Below, in pieces: positions 24,122-31,392 of a stretch of 34,205 bases of DNA; the stretch's first letter is position 1; the number at the start of each line of letters is the position of its first letter. The notes under the pieces were generated by a model that searched no databases, was not told the origin of the DNA, and saw only the letters and a program-made list of their open reading frames with translations. The translations under genes were made by a program, and so were the position numbers. This DNA is from Methanobrevibacter thaueri (GTDB lineage: Archaea > Methanobacteriota > Methanobacteria > Methanobacteriales > Methanobacteriaceae): the NCBI GenBank assembly GCA_015062925.1, contig SUTL01000013.1, positions 1-34,205 of the forward strand. Direction: 5' to 3'.

Positions 24122-24816
24122 AAGCTCCAATTATAGAAATATTTTCATCATTTCAAGGTGAAGGTCTTTTAATTGGTGAAAGACAAATTTTTGTAAGATT
24201 CGCCGGTTGTAATCTTAATTGTAATTATTGTGACACCAGTGATAGTAAATTGGAAAAATCAGGAACATTAATGACTCCGGATGAGGTTGTAGGTCAAATT
24301 AGAAAAATTATAACTCCTGATTGTAAAACTATTTCATTTACTGGAGGTGAACCTAGTTTATACCCTGACTTTATTTCAATGGTATCAGAAGAATTTAATT
24401 TAAATATTATGCTTGAGACAAATGGAACTTTACCTGAGAATATTGATTCAATTAAGAAATTAGATATTGTTTCTCTGGATATAAAGTTACCTGAGCATTT
24501 TGATGGTGATTTTGATAATTCAATTTTTTTAAATGAGATTAAATCACTAAATTTATTAATAACAAAATCCATAAATGTATATTGTAAAGTAGTCGTATTG
24601 CCATCAACAAAAATAAAGTCATTTAAAGAGGTAGTTGAAAAATTATCACAAAATATTTCAAACAAAAGCAACCTTAAAATAATTATCCAACCTTCTAGCC
24701 CGTTAGGAGAATGGAAAGACATTAATTTTAAATTATTTGAGTTTTCCGAAGTTGTTGGGCAATATTTTGAAGTTTCCACCATTCCTCAAATCCATAAAAT
24801 CCTGGATATTGAGTGA
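24118..24816 (+). CDS. queE: 7-carboxy-7-deazaguanine synthase (QueE), radical SAM
   Basis: The 232-residue radical SAM enzyme contracts the carboxypterin ring to 7-carboxy-7-deazaguanine. The [4Fe-4S] cluster motif is C31-N-L-N-C35-N-Y-C38. The N-terminus ([30 protein letters not shown]) is characteristic of QueE, and [11 protein letters not shown] is the SAM-binding GGEP motif. The start is GTG 24118, nine bases after AAGGA and overlapping the queD stop in GTGA, which ties the two genes translationally. A terminator overlaps the stop. The next enzyme, QueC, is not in this window. Confidence 0.93.
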   Translation: MKAPIIEIFSSFQGEGLLIGERQIFVRFAGCNLNCNYCDTSDSKLEKSGTLMTPDEVVGQIRKIITPDCKTISFTGGEPSLYPDFISMVSEEFNLNIMLETNGTLPENIDSIKKLDIVSLDIKLPEHFDGDFDNSIFLNEIKSLNLLITKSINVYCKVVVLPSTKIKSFKEVVEKLSQNISNKSNLKIIIQPSSPLGEWKDINFKLFEFSEVVGQYFEVSTIPQIHKILDIE

Positions 24817-24834
24817 ATTCAATTTTTTGTTTTT
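24808..24834 (+). terminator. Terminator of the DUF366-queD-queE operon
   Basis: ATTGA (24808-24812) pairs with TCAAT (24819-24823), then TTTTT, G and TTTTT. The stem overlaps the queE stop codon. It is short but well placed. Confidence 0.5.
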
Positions 24835-24890
24835 AATATTTAAATCGATTTTATTTAATGAAGATAGCAATTCTAAATAGAGGTGTGAAA

Positions 24891-25826
24891 ATGAAAGATA
24901 AAACATCTATTAACAGAAAATCAAACACAGGTGCAGTTGAACGTGAAACTAAAGTTCATGATAGAGAAGGAGACATCATGGCTATTGCAACCAGAGATGT
25001 AATTTCAATCCCTCCTTCAAAAAGTATCAAAGACACTGCTAAAGTAATGATGGAACATGAATTTAGAAGATTACCAATCACTGACCCTGGTTCTGGTAAA
25101 TTATTAGGTATTGTAACAGTAATGGACATATTAGATTTCTTTGGTGGAGGAAAAAAATTCAATATTATTGAGAAAAAATATAAAGATAACTTCTTAGCTG
25201 CTATTAACGAACCAGTTAAAGAAATTATGACTCGTGATTTAACAACATTATCTAATAAATCCTCCATTGGTGAAACTATCGAAGTAATGTTATCCCACCA
25301 AGTAGGAGCTATACCTCTCGTAGATAATGATGGAAAATTAAGTGGAATTGTCACAGAAAGAGACATTGCTTTATCCTTAGCAGGTGTTGCAGGTAAAGAT
25401 ATTGTACAAGACTACATGAGTCCAAAAGTATTCACAACAACTCCAGGAACACCAATTGAAAGCGCATGTAAAATCATGGTTAGAAACGGTTTAAGAAGAA
25501 TCCCTGTTGTTGGTGGTGAAGCAGATATCTCCAAAGCAGCTAAAAAACTATTAGGTATTCTAACTTCCACTGATATTATAAGATTTTTCAATGCAAAAGA
25601 ATTATTCGACCATTTAAACTCCAATTTAGCAAGTGATGTTCTTGAAACTAAAATCTCAGACATCATGGCTGAAGATCCAATAACCGTAGAACCAACATTA
25701 GGAATCGGAGAATTATGTCAATTATTCGCTGAAAAAAATATTGGAGGAGTACCTGTTGTTAAAGACGGTCATGTTGTTGGAATTATCACTGAAAGAGATA
25801 TTTTAAACTCAGTTAGAAAATACTAA
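24891..25826 (+). CDS. Four-CBS-domain protein
   Basis: 311 residues holding four CBS domains, i.e. two Bateman modules, which in this family bind adenine nucleotides or related ligands. The domains are recognisable by repeats such as HEFRRLPITD...LLGIVTVMDIL, HQVGAIPLVD...LSGIVTERDIA, NGLRRIPVVG...LLGILTSTDII and KNIGGVPVVK...VVGIITERDIL. No enzymatic domain is attached. ATG 24891 is chosen because GAGGTGT sits five bases before it; ATG 24858 upstream lacks a site. A second four-CBS gene follows 52 bases later, so the pair may be co-transcribed paralogues. Ligand and target unknown. Confidence 0.88.
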   Translation: MKDKTSINRKSNTGAVERETKVHDREGDIMAIATRDVISIPPSKSIKDTAKVMMEHEFRRLPITDPGSGKLLGIVTVMDILDFFGGGKKFNIIEKKYKDNFLAAINEPVKEIMTRDLTTLSNKSSIGETIEVMLSHQVGAIPLVDNDGKLSGIVTERDIALSLAGVAGKDIVQDYMSPKVFTTTPGTPIESACKIMVRNGLRRIPVVGGEADISKAAKKLLGILTSTDIIRFFNAKELFDHLNSNLASDVLETKISDIMAEDPITVEPTLGIGELCQLFAEKNIGGVPVVKDGHVVGIITERDILNSVRKY

Positions 25827-25878
25827 ACAAAAAAGAATAAATTAAACTAATATAATATAAAAAAAGGAGGATGAGATT

Positions 25879-26679
25879 ATGCAAATTAAGAATTTGATGT
25901 CTGAGGAATTAATTACCATAGACAAAGATCAAAATCTTTCCGATGCTTTAAAATTGCTACGTAAACATAATGTTTCACGTTTACCAGTAACTAATAATAA
26001 AAAATTAGTTGGTATTATTTCTGAAAGAGATATAGCAAATAAGCTTGGTTCTTCAAAATACGAAAGCATGCCTGCATCAAGACTTCATATTTCATCTGTA
26101 ATGATTAAAGACGTATTTACAGTTCCTCAAACAATGCAATTAGATGAAGCAGCAAGATTAATGTTAGAAAAAGGCATAGGTTCTGTTCCAGTTATGGATG
26201 GTGATGAAATGGTTGGAATAGTATCTAAAGCAGATTTCGTTACTCTTGCAGTGGGAATTGCTTTTGATAAAATCACAGTTAAAGAAATTATGGCTAAAGA
26301 TTTAACCATAGTCTCACCAACTGAAAGACTTGTTCATGCAAGAAGACTAATGATTGAAAATCATGTAGGTAGATTACCAGTTGTTAATGAGGATAAATTA
26401 ATTGGTATGATTACTTCTAAAGATTTAATGAGATCATTCATTGATTTTAGAAAAAACGTACCTGAGAAATATCAGAAATCTCAAATCAAAGAGGTTTTAG
26501 TTGAATACGTAATGTCTTCCAATCCAACATTCACCACAAAAGACACTACAATTTCCGAAGTATCTAAAATCATGATGGAAACCGGTTATAATGGTTTACC
26601 GGTTGTAGAAGATGATGAACTTGTTGGTATTATAACACAAACTGATATTTTAAGACTAATTGAAAAATTAGAATCTTAA
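25879..26679 (+). CDS. Four-CBS-domain protein, second of a tandem pair
   Basis: 266 residues, again four CBS domains with little else: HNVSRLPVTN...LVGIISERDIA, KGIGSVPVMD...MVGIVSKADFV, NHVGRLPVVN...LIGMITSKDLM and TGYNGLPVVE...LVGIITQTDIL. A strong GGAGGATGAG site lies seven bases before ATG. It is shorter than its upstream neighbour and lacks that protein's 30-residue N-terminal extension. A role as an energy-state or nucleotide sensor is the family expectation, not something the sequence proves. Confidence 0.88.
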   Translation: MQIKNLMSEELITIDKDQNLSDALKLLRKHNVSRLPVTNNKKLVGIISERDIANKLGSSKYESMPASRLHISSVMIKDVFTVPQTMQLDEAARLMLEKGIGSVPVMDGDEMVGIVSKADFVTLAVGIAFDKITVKEIMAKDLTIVSPTERLVHARRLMIENHVGRLPVVNEDKLIGMITSKDLMRSFIDFRKNVPEKYQKSQIKEVLVEYVMSSNPTFTTKDTTISEVSKIMMETGYNGLPVVEDDELVGIITQTDILRLIEKLES

Positions 26680-26723
26680 AATTATCCTTTTTTTATTTTT
26701 TTTCTCTTATGCTATGATGAGAA

Positions 26724-27551
26724 TTGGGGGAGTTTAATATTTCTAAAATATCATTCTTAGGTCCTAAAGGAACATTCACACATGAAGCTGCAAAATTAAT
26801 TGGGGATGATTTAATCTCCTATTGTAATATTCCAGCAGTTTTTGAAAGTGTTTCAAATAATGAAACAGAATATGGTGTAGTTCCAATTGAAAATTCTATT
26901 GAAGGGCCGGTAGGAATAACTCTTGATTCATTAGCACATAAATTTAATTTAAAAATTTATAAAGAACTTATAATTCCAATTAATCAAAATTTAATAGTTA
27001 ATCCTGGTTGTTCCATGGATGATATTGAAGATGTATATTCTCACTCACAGGCCATTGCTCAATGTCAGGAATTTATAAGTCAAAATAATATTCAACCGCA
27101 TTATGCAGTCAGCACTGCACGTGCTGCTAAAAATATCATTGGCGATAAATCCAAAGCAGCAATTGGTAATTCAATGGCAGCGGAACTATATAATTTAAAA
27201 GTTCTTAAAGCAAATATTCAGGATACTAATAATAATGCAACCAGATTCGTTGTCATTTCCAAAAAAGACCATAATCCAACAGGTAATGATAAAACCTCAA
27301 TTATATTCTCAATATATGAGGACAGACCTGGTGAATTATATAATATTCTAGGAATATTTCAAAAAAACAATATTAATTTAACAAAAATCGAATCCCGACC
27401 ATCTAAAAAAGGTTTAGGGAAATATTTATTCTTCATTGATTTTAAAGGCCATATTAATGATGAGTTAATTCAGGACATTATCAGTGAAATTGATAATAAT
27501 ACTTATTTTTTAAAAGTTTTAGGTTCTTACCCCGAATATAATAACATTTAA
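26724..27551 (+). CDS. pheA: Prephenate dehydratase
   Basis: Converts prephenate to phenylpyruvate in phenylalanine synthesis. The 275 residues comprise the catalytic domain, FLGPKGTFTHEAA at the start, VVPIENSIEGPVG, and the essential TRF motif in NNATRFVVI. A C-terminal ACT domain with KIESRP, the phenylalanine-binding site, gives feedback inhibition. The start is uncertain: TTG 26724 opens the frame, but GGGGGAG (26726-26732) would place a ribosome at a non-ATG codon near 26739, seven residues later. No chorismate mutase is fused. It follows the CBS genes at a 44-base T-rich gap. Confidence 0.93.
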   Translation: MGEFNISKISFLGPKGTFTHEAAKLIGDDLISYCNIPAVFESVSNNETEYGVVPIENSIEGPVGITLDSLAHKFNLKIYKELIIPINQNLIVNPGCSMDDIEDVYSHSQAIAQCQEFISQNNIQPHYAVSTARAAKNIIGDKSKAAIGNSMAAELYNLKVLKANIQDTNNNATRFVVISKKDHNPTGNDKTSIIFSIYEDRPGELYNILGIFQKNNINLTKIESRPSKKGLGKYLFFIDFKGHINDELIQDIISEIDNNTYFLKVLGSYPEYNNI

Positions 27552-27603
27552 ATTATTGTTTAAATATACATTACTGTATAATAGTTATACTAGGAGGGTA
27601 GGA

Positions 27604-28410
27604 ATGTCAGAAGAAAGAGATAAACTTATTCAAGTTATGAAGAATTTAGAAGCCGATCATCGCTCTGGAAAAATTTCTGATGAAAAATACAGATATTTCC
27701 GATCTAAATATGAAGATAAACTAAATTCAATAGATGCGATGGAAGCTACTAGAAGAATAAGGTCTATGCAAGGCAAATCAACTGCTCCAAATAATAATAC
27801 TAAAAGGAGAAGTAAAAAACCTGGTAAAGATAAGAAAAAAGAAGAACAGGATTTAGTGCAGAAATATATTATAAATCCTAAAAAAGATGATGCGAAATAT
27901 AATAAAAAGAAAAAATCATCTATGAGTAGTGGAACTTTCAAATTAGTTGCAATACTAATTCTCGTTATTGCATTCACTACTGGTGTTGCTTATGGTATTT
28001 TCAATTTAGATACTGATTCAGTTTCAGATAATAATGTTGTTGCTGTAGTTGAAGACTCAGCATTCCCTGAAATTGAAGCAGTAATTAACAATACAACCAC
28101 TACTACCAATTATACAAACACATCCACTCATGGTCTAAATGACAATAATGATGATAATGTTAAAACCACAACGGATTCATCAAACAGACATTCAGGTTCC
28201 TCATCTAGTTCATCAGGATCCGGTTCTGGTTCTGGTTCAGGATCAGGTTCCGGCTCCGGCTCAGGTTCCGGTGGAGGCTCAGGTTCAGGTTCTGGAGGAG
28301 GTTCTGGCTCAGGTTCCGGTGGAGGCTCAGGTTCAGGAGGCGAAAGTGGTGGCGGCTCCGGCTCAGGTTCCGGTGGAGGCTCAGGTTCTGGAGGCGAAGG
28401 AGGAGAATAA
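27604..28410 (+). CDS. Single-pass membrane protein with Gly-Ser repeat tail
   Basis: 268 residues from ATG 27604, preceded by GGAGG at the right distance; an upstream in-frame ATG (27556) has no site. Layout: an N-terminal helical, charged segment (RDKLIQVMKNLEADHRSGKISDEKYRYFRSKYEDKL, possibly a SHOCT-like helical pair), a very basic stretch, one membrane helix at about residues 116-138, a Thr/Asn-rich linker with sequons and a C-terminal tail of about 70 residues made almost only of Ser and Gly, ending GGEGGE. The topology would be N-in with the tail outside. No family is recognised. The tail is locally GC-rich and repetitive, so its length may vary between strains. Confidence 0.7.
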   Translation: MSEERDKLIQVMKNLEADHRSGKISDEKYRYFRSKYEDKLNSIDAMEATRRIRSMQGKSTAPNNNTKRRSKKPGKDKKKEEQDLVQKYIINPKKDDAKYNKKKKSSMSSGTFKLVAILILVIAFTTGVAYGIFNLDTDSVSDNNVVAVVEDSAFPEIEAVINNTTTTTNYTNTSTHGLNDNNDDNVKTTTDSSNRHSGSSSSSSGSGSGSGSGSGSGSGSGSGGGSGSGSGGGSGSGSGGGSGSGGESGGGSGSGSGGGSGSGGEGGE

Positions 28411-28465
28411 TCCTCCAATAATCCTCATCTAAAATTTAAAACAATAAAAGAAAGGTGAACATAAT

Positions 28466-29023
28466 ATGAACAATAAAATATTAAAAGGAAGTATAATAGC
28501 AATCATCCTCATAGTGTTTTTAATTTTCATAGCATCAAGTGTTACCAGTGCAGAAGCAAAAAAAAGCAATGACACAACAATAGAAACACTATCCAAAGGA
28601 GGTTTAGTTATCAAATATCCTTCAGACTGGGGTTATTCAAAAGCCAATTCAAATTATTCTATCATGTCAATTTCAAAATTAAGTTCAATTGATTCAAAAG
28701 GTGTAGGTCAAATCAACATAAACTGTGAGAAAAAACCAATAGAAGGAGACTTCGTAACATTTGTCAATTCAACTTACAAAGCATTAGATTCAAGTTCATC
28801 ATCATTTGAAATGGTTTCTTCAGGGGAATCTATGATTGGTGATAGAAAAGCACTGGAATACATTTATGTTTCAAACGATACTGGTGATGAAAGAGAACAT
28901 AAAGCTATCTGGTTTGAAAAAGGTGGTCAAGCATATGTTTTATTATACAGTGCACCATTAGATAAATTTGAATCAAACATGTATGTATTTAACTATGTAC
29001 TATCAGAAATTAAAATCACATAA
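28466..29023 (+). CDS. Exported PsbP-related protein
   Basis: 185 residues with an N-terminal hydrophobic segment (about residues 8-31), a signal peptide or anchor, ending TSAEA. The rest resembles the PsbP-related proteins common in Methanobacteriales: GGLVIKYPSDWGYSKANSN near the start, then IGDRKALEYIYVSNDTGDEREHKAIWFEKGGQAYVLLYSAPLDKFES. The fold is that of photosystem PsbP, but the archaeal function is unknown. AAAGGTGA lies seven bases before ATG. It follows the Gly-Ser tail protein by 55 bases, and both would act at the cell surface. Confidence 0.75.
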   Translation: MNNKILKGSIIAIILIVFLIFIASSVTSAEAKKSNDTTIETLSKGGLVIKYPSDWGYSKANSNYSIMSISKLSSIDSKGVGQININCEKKPIEGDFVTFVNSTYKALDSSSSSFEMVSSGESMIGDRKALEYIYVSNDTGDEREHKAIWFEKGGQAYVLLYSAPLDKFESNMYVFNYVLSEIKIT

Positions 29024-29035
29024 TAAGGTGCTTTA

Positions 29036-29545
29036 ATGATTATATTATGCGTTACGGGCAGCATTGCTGCTACAGAATCAATTAAATTAGCTCGCGAACT
29101 TAGAAGACATAACATGGAAGTTCAATGTTTTATGAGCGAAGCTGCCTGTGATATTATACATCCTAATGCAATGGAATTTGCAACAGGCAGAAAAGTAATA
29201 ACTAAACTAACAGGTCAAATTGAACATGTTAAATACTCTCAACAAGACCTGATTCTTGTTGCTCCAGCCACTGCAAACACTATTTCAAAATTTGCATATA
29301 AAATAGCTGATAATCCAATATCAACTCTTTTAATAACAGCTCAAGGTCATGACACTCCTATCATATTTGTCCCTTCTATGCATGATTCAATGTATCGGGC
29401 TATTAAAGGAAATATTGATAAAATTAAAAATGAATCATCAGCTAAATTCATAAAACCAAGAATGGATGAAGGAAAAGCTAAATTCCCATCAAAAGAGGAT
29501 ATTGTCCTTGAATCATTAAGAACAATTAATTTAAATAAGGATTGA
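29036..29545 (+). CDS. coaC: Phosphopantothenoylcysteine decarboxylase (CoaC part of Dfp)
   Basis: The 169-residue flavoprotein decarboxylates 4'-phosphopantothenoylcysteine in coenzyme A synthesis. It has VTGSIAATESIKLARELRR at the FMN site, the active-site His H64 in GQIEHVKYS, LVAPATANTISKFAYKIADN, and VPSMHDSMY (113-120), the counterpart of the PxMNxxMW motif. It ends in EGKAKFPSKEDIVLESLR, which in fused CoaBC proteins is the linker to the ligase domain. Here a stop follows directly and the ligase is a separate gene. AAGGTG precedes the ATG. Confidence 0.88.
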   Translation: MIILCVTGSIAATESIKLARELRRHNMEVQCFMSEAACDIIHPNAMEFATGRKVITKLTGQIEHVKYSQQDLILVAPATANTISKFAYKIADNPISTLLITAQGHDTPIIFVPSMHDSMYRAIKGNIDKIKNESSAKFIKPRMDEGKAKFPSKEDIVLESLRTINLNKD

Positions 29546-30192
29546 TGATTATTAAAAATAAAAGAATTCTAATAAGTCTTGGTGGTACTTATGAACCTAT
29601 TGATTCTGTTAGGGGAATTACAAATAAATCCTCAGGTAAAATGGGATTAGCTCTTGCAAAAGAAGCTTATATTAGGGGAGCAGATTTAACATTAGTTGTT
29701 GCTAATGTTACTGTTAACATCCCTTCTGTTTTTAATGTTATTTATGTTGAAACAAGTGCTGAGATGAATGATGCTATTTTAAATATTATTGAAGATTTTG
29801 ATATTTTTATTTCAGCGGCTGCTGTGTCTGATTTTGAATTTAGAAAAAAATCTGATAAAAAAATTGATTCTTCAAGTTCTTTATTTTTGAATTTAAAACC
29901 AACTACTAAAATTATTCGTCAGATTAAAAAAATTAATCCTAATATATTCCTGGTTGGGTTTAAGGCGGAGTTTAATATTTCAAAATCTGAAATTATTAAT
30001 TGTGCTAGAAAGCAAATTGCTGATGCTGGCACTGATTTGGTTATTGCTAATGATATTTCTCGTGATGATTGTCAGTTTGGATCTGATACTAATGAGGTTT
30101 TGATTGTTGATGATGAGGTTTTAACATTGTCTTTGGCTTCAAAATCTGTAATTGCAGAGAAGATTTTTAATGTAATTTCTAAAAAGATATAG
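29545..30192 (+). CDS. coaB: Phosphopantothenate-cysteine ligase (CoaB part of Dfp)
   Basis: 215 residues from ATG 29545, which shares one base with the coaC stop (TGATG). It catalyses nucleotide-dependent coupling of 4'-phosphopantothenate and cysteine. Typical motifs: GGTYEPIDSVRGITNKSSGKMG at the start, VGFKAEF and DLVIANDIS in the second half. Fused CoaBC is the usual form in bacteria and many archaea, so this is a clean split at the domain linker with translational coupling; nothing is missing from either domain. The second half is T/G-leaning in composition. The downstream 1.2 kb has no gene. Confidence 0.88.
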   Translation: MIIKNKRILISLGGTYEPIDSVRGITNKSSGKMGLALAKEAYIRGADLTLVVANVTVNIPSVFNVIYVETSAEMNDAILNIIEDFDIFISAAAVSDFEFRKKSDKKIDSSSSLFLNLKPTTKIIRQIKKINPNIFLVGFKAEFNISKSEIINCARKQIADAGTDLVIANDISRDDCQFGSDTNEVLIVDDEVLTLSLASKSVIAEKIFNVISKKI

Positions 30193-30529
30193 ATGTCACT
30201 ATATTAATTTATTATTTTCCACACGAACTTCTTTTAAATAACATATTTAATTAATTATTTAATCATCAATAATTTTAATATTAATTTAATTAATCGTTTT
30301 TTGAATATAATGGACATTATTTTCCAAGCATTTTTCTCTCCATTAAAAAATTTTTTCAGCTGAAATAAAAAATATTTATAAAAACTTCATTTTCAAATAA
30401 TGTGTCAATAACATTTCAAATTCAAATATTAAAAAAACAAAATCACATAAAATTAACATCATACATTAACTTCAAATTTTTTAAATTTTCAATATCTAAC
30501 ATAAATCCATAACACAATATAAGCTCAGT

Positions 30530-30542
30530 AAAGTAATACTTT
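30530..30542. promoter_or_regulatory. AAAGTAATACTTT palindrome, copy 2
   Basis: Identical to 468-480. It lies just downstream of a TATA-like CAATATAAG and about 100 bases before a ribosome site and short frame at 30653. Confidence 0.45.
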
Positions 30543-30652
30543 TTCAAATAAAAACACGAAAATAATCTTTAAAAATAAAATGCTTAAAAATCAATTTTAA
30601 AAAAAAATAAGTTCATGCCTTTAGGTATCAATTAAATGGAGTGATATATAGA

Positions 30653-30703
30653 GTGAATGAGCCTAAAGGACATTTTGTTGAACTTTCAAATAATTTGCAT
30701 TAG
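30653..30703 (+). pseudogene. 16-residue leader-like or truncated reading frame
   Basis: GTG 30653 follows GGAGTGAT (30639-30646) at a workable distance and reads MNEPKGHFVELSNNLH then stop. A good ribosome site on so short a frame suggests either a leader peptide or the surviving start of a deleted gene. The flanking CCTTTAGG/CCTAAAGG inverted repeat overlaps its first codons. No family is recognised. Confidence 0.25.
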
Positions 30704-30737
30704 CAATTATTATATTAAATTTCATAGTATAAAAAGC

Positions 30738-30778
30738 TATCTAAGTATTACTTTTCGGCAGTTTTTGTAGTAATTTTT
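30738..30778 (+). repeat. 41-bp direct repeat, left copy
   Basis: Matches 34165-34205 at 37 of 41 positions without gaps. It contains the palindrome variant TAAGTATTACTTT (30742-30754) and then an identical 17-base block, TTTTTGTAGTAATTTTT. A TATA-like stretch lies immediately upstream in both copies. Confidence 0.75.
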
Positions 30779-31081
30779 TATATTTCTTAGAGATGTTTTT
30801 TAGTTTATTATCACTCAAAAATCAGGTGATTTTTTTTTAAAAATTTTTCTTATATTGACAATGCATTATTGCCTTTTTTGTGGTGGTGTTGTTTTAGTTT
30901 TGGATTTGTTTTAAAAAATTTATCTTGAGTTTTCTTTTTATCTTTTGAGGATTTTAATTTAAGATTTTATGGGGCTATGGTTTTGATAGTTTTTATTGTA
31001 ACATTCTTTGTTATTAATTATATTTATGGGGATTTTTAAAATCATTTGTCGAAGTAATTTTTAAGGTTTTGATATTTATTG

Positions 31082-31105
31082 AGGTATTTTCTGTATACCT
31101 TTTTT
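31082..31105 (+). terminator. Intrinsic terminator-like hairpin in intergenic DNA
   Basis: AGGTAT (31082-31087), loop TTTCTGT, ATACCT (31095-31100), then five T (31101-31105). It would end a plus-strand transcript in a region with no recognised gene, perhaps one started near 30750. Confidence 0.5.
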
Positions 31106-31392
31106 CCAGTGCTTTGTTGATTGTATGTTTTGTTAGTATGGTTTGAATTTAAATCAATTTAAAGCATTGTATTAAGTTATTGAATTATTTTATTTATCAT
31201 TTATTTTAAAATTAATCTGATAACTTTTTTTGAGAAAATTTAGTATTTTAACATGTTAGTTATTAAATCTAGTTAAATTATGTTTGATAATTTTTGTTTT
31301 AGGCATTTTTTGTTATATTTTGTATTTCATAAGTTTTATTAGATATTATTAATAATATATTGTTAAGTTATGATTATTTTTCAAGTGATTTG

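Larger units (their letters stand above)
30193..31392. other. Long AT-rich intergenic region with promoter-like palindromes and a terminator
   Basis: No long gene is seen in 1.2 kb. It holds a TATA-like CAATATAAG (about 30513) with the AAAGTAATACTTT palindrome (30530-30542); an 8-bp inverted repeat CCTTTAGG (30618-30625) / CCTAAAGG (30662-30669) around a short frame at 30653-30703; a second TATA-like AGTATAAAAAG (about 30726-30736) leading into the 41-bp repeat; a G+T-leaning stretch at about 30880-31150; an intrinsic terminator at 31082-31105; and the AT-rich promoter of the TPR gene (AATAATATAT at 31351-31360). Confidence 0.6.

Noticed and set aside
24294-24782. 162-codon minus-strand frame within queE
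   Set aside because: Antisense to a well-supported radical SAM gene; no ribosome site or family.
28128-28418. Pro/Glu-rich minus-strand frame (EPEPPPEPE pattern)
   Set aside because: It is the reverse complement of the Gly-Ser codon repeat of the plus-strand gene.
30657-30770. 37-codon frame from ATG 30657 in the intergenic region
   Set aside because: It runs through the 41-bp repeat and palindrome, has no clear ribosome spacing of its own, and looks like chance.
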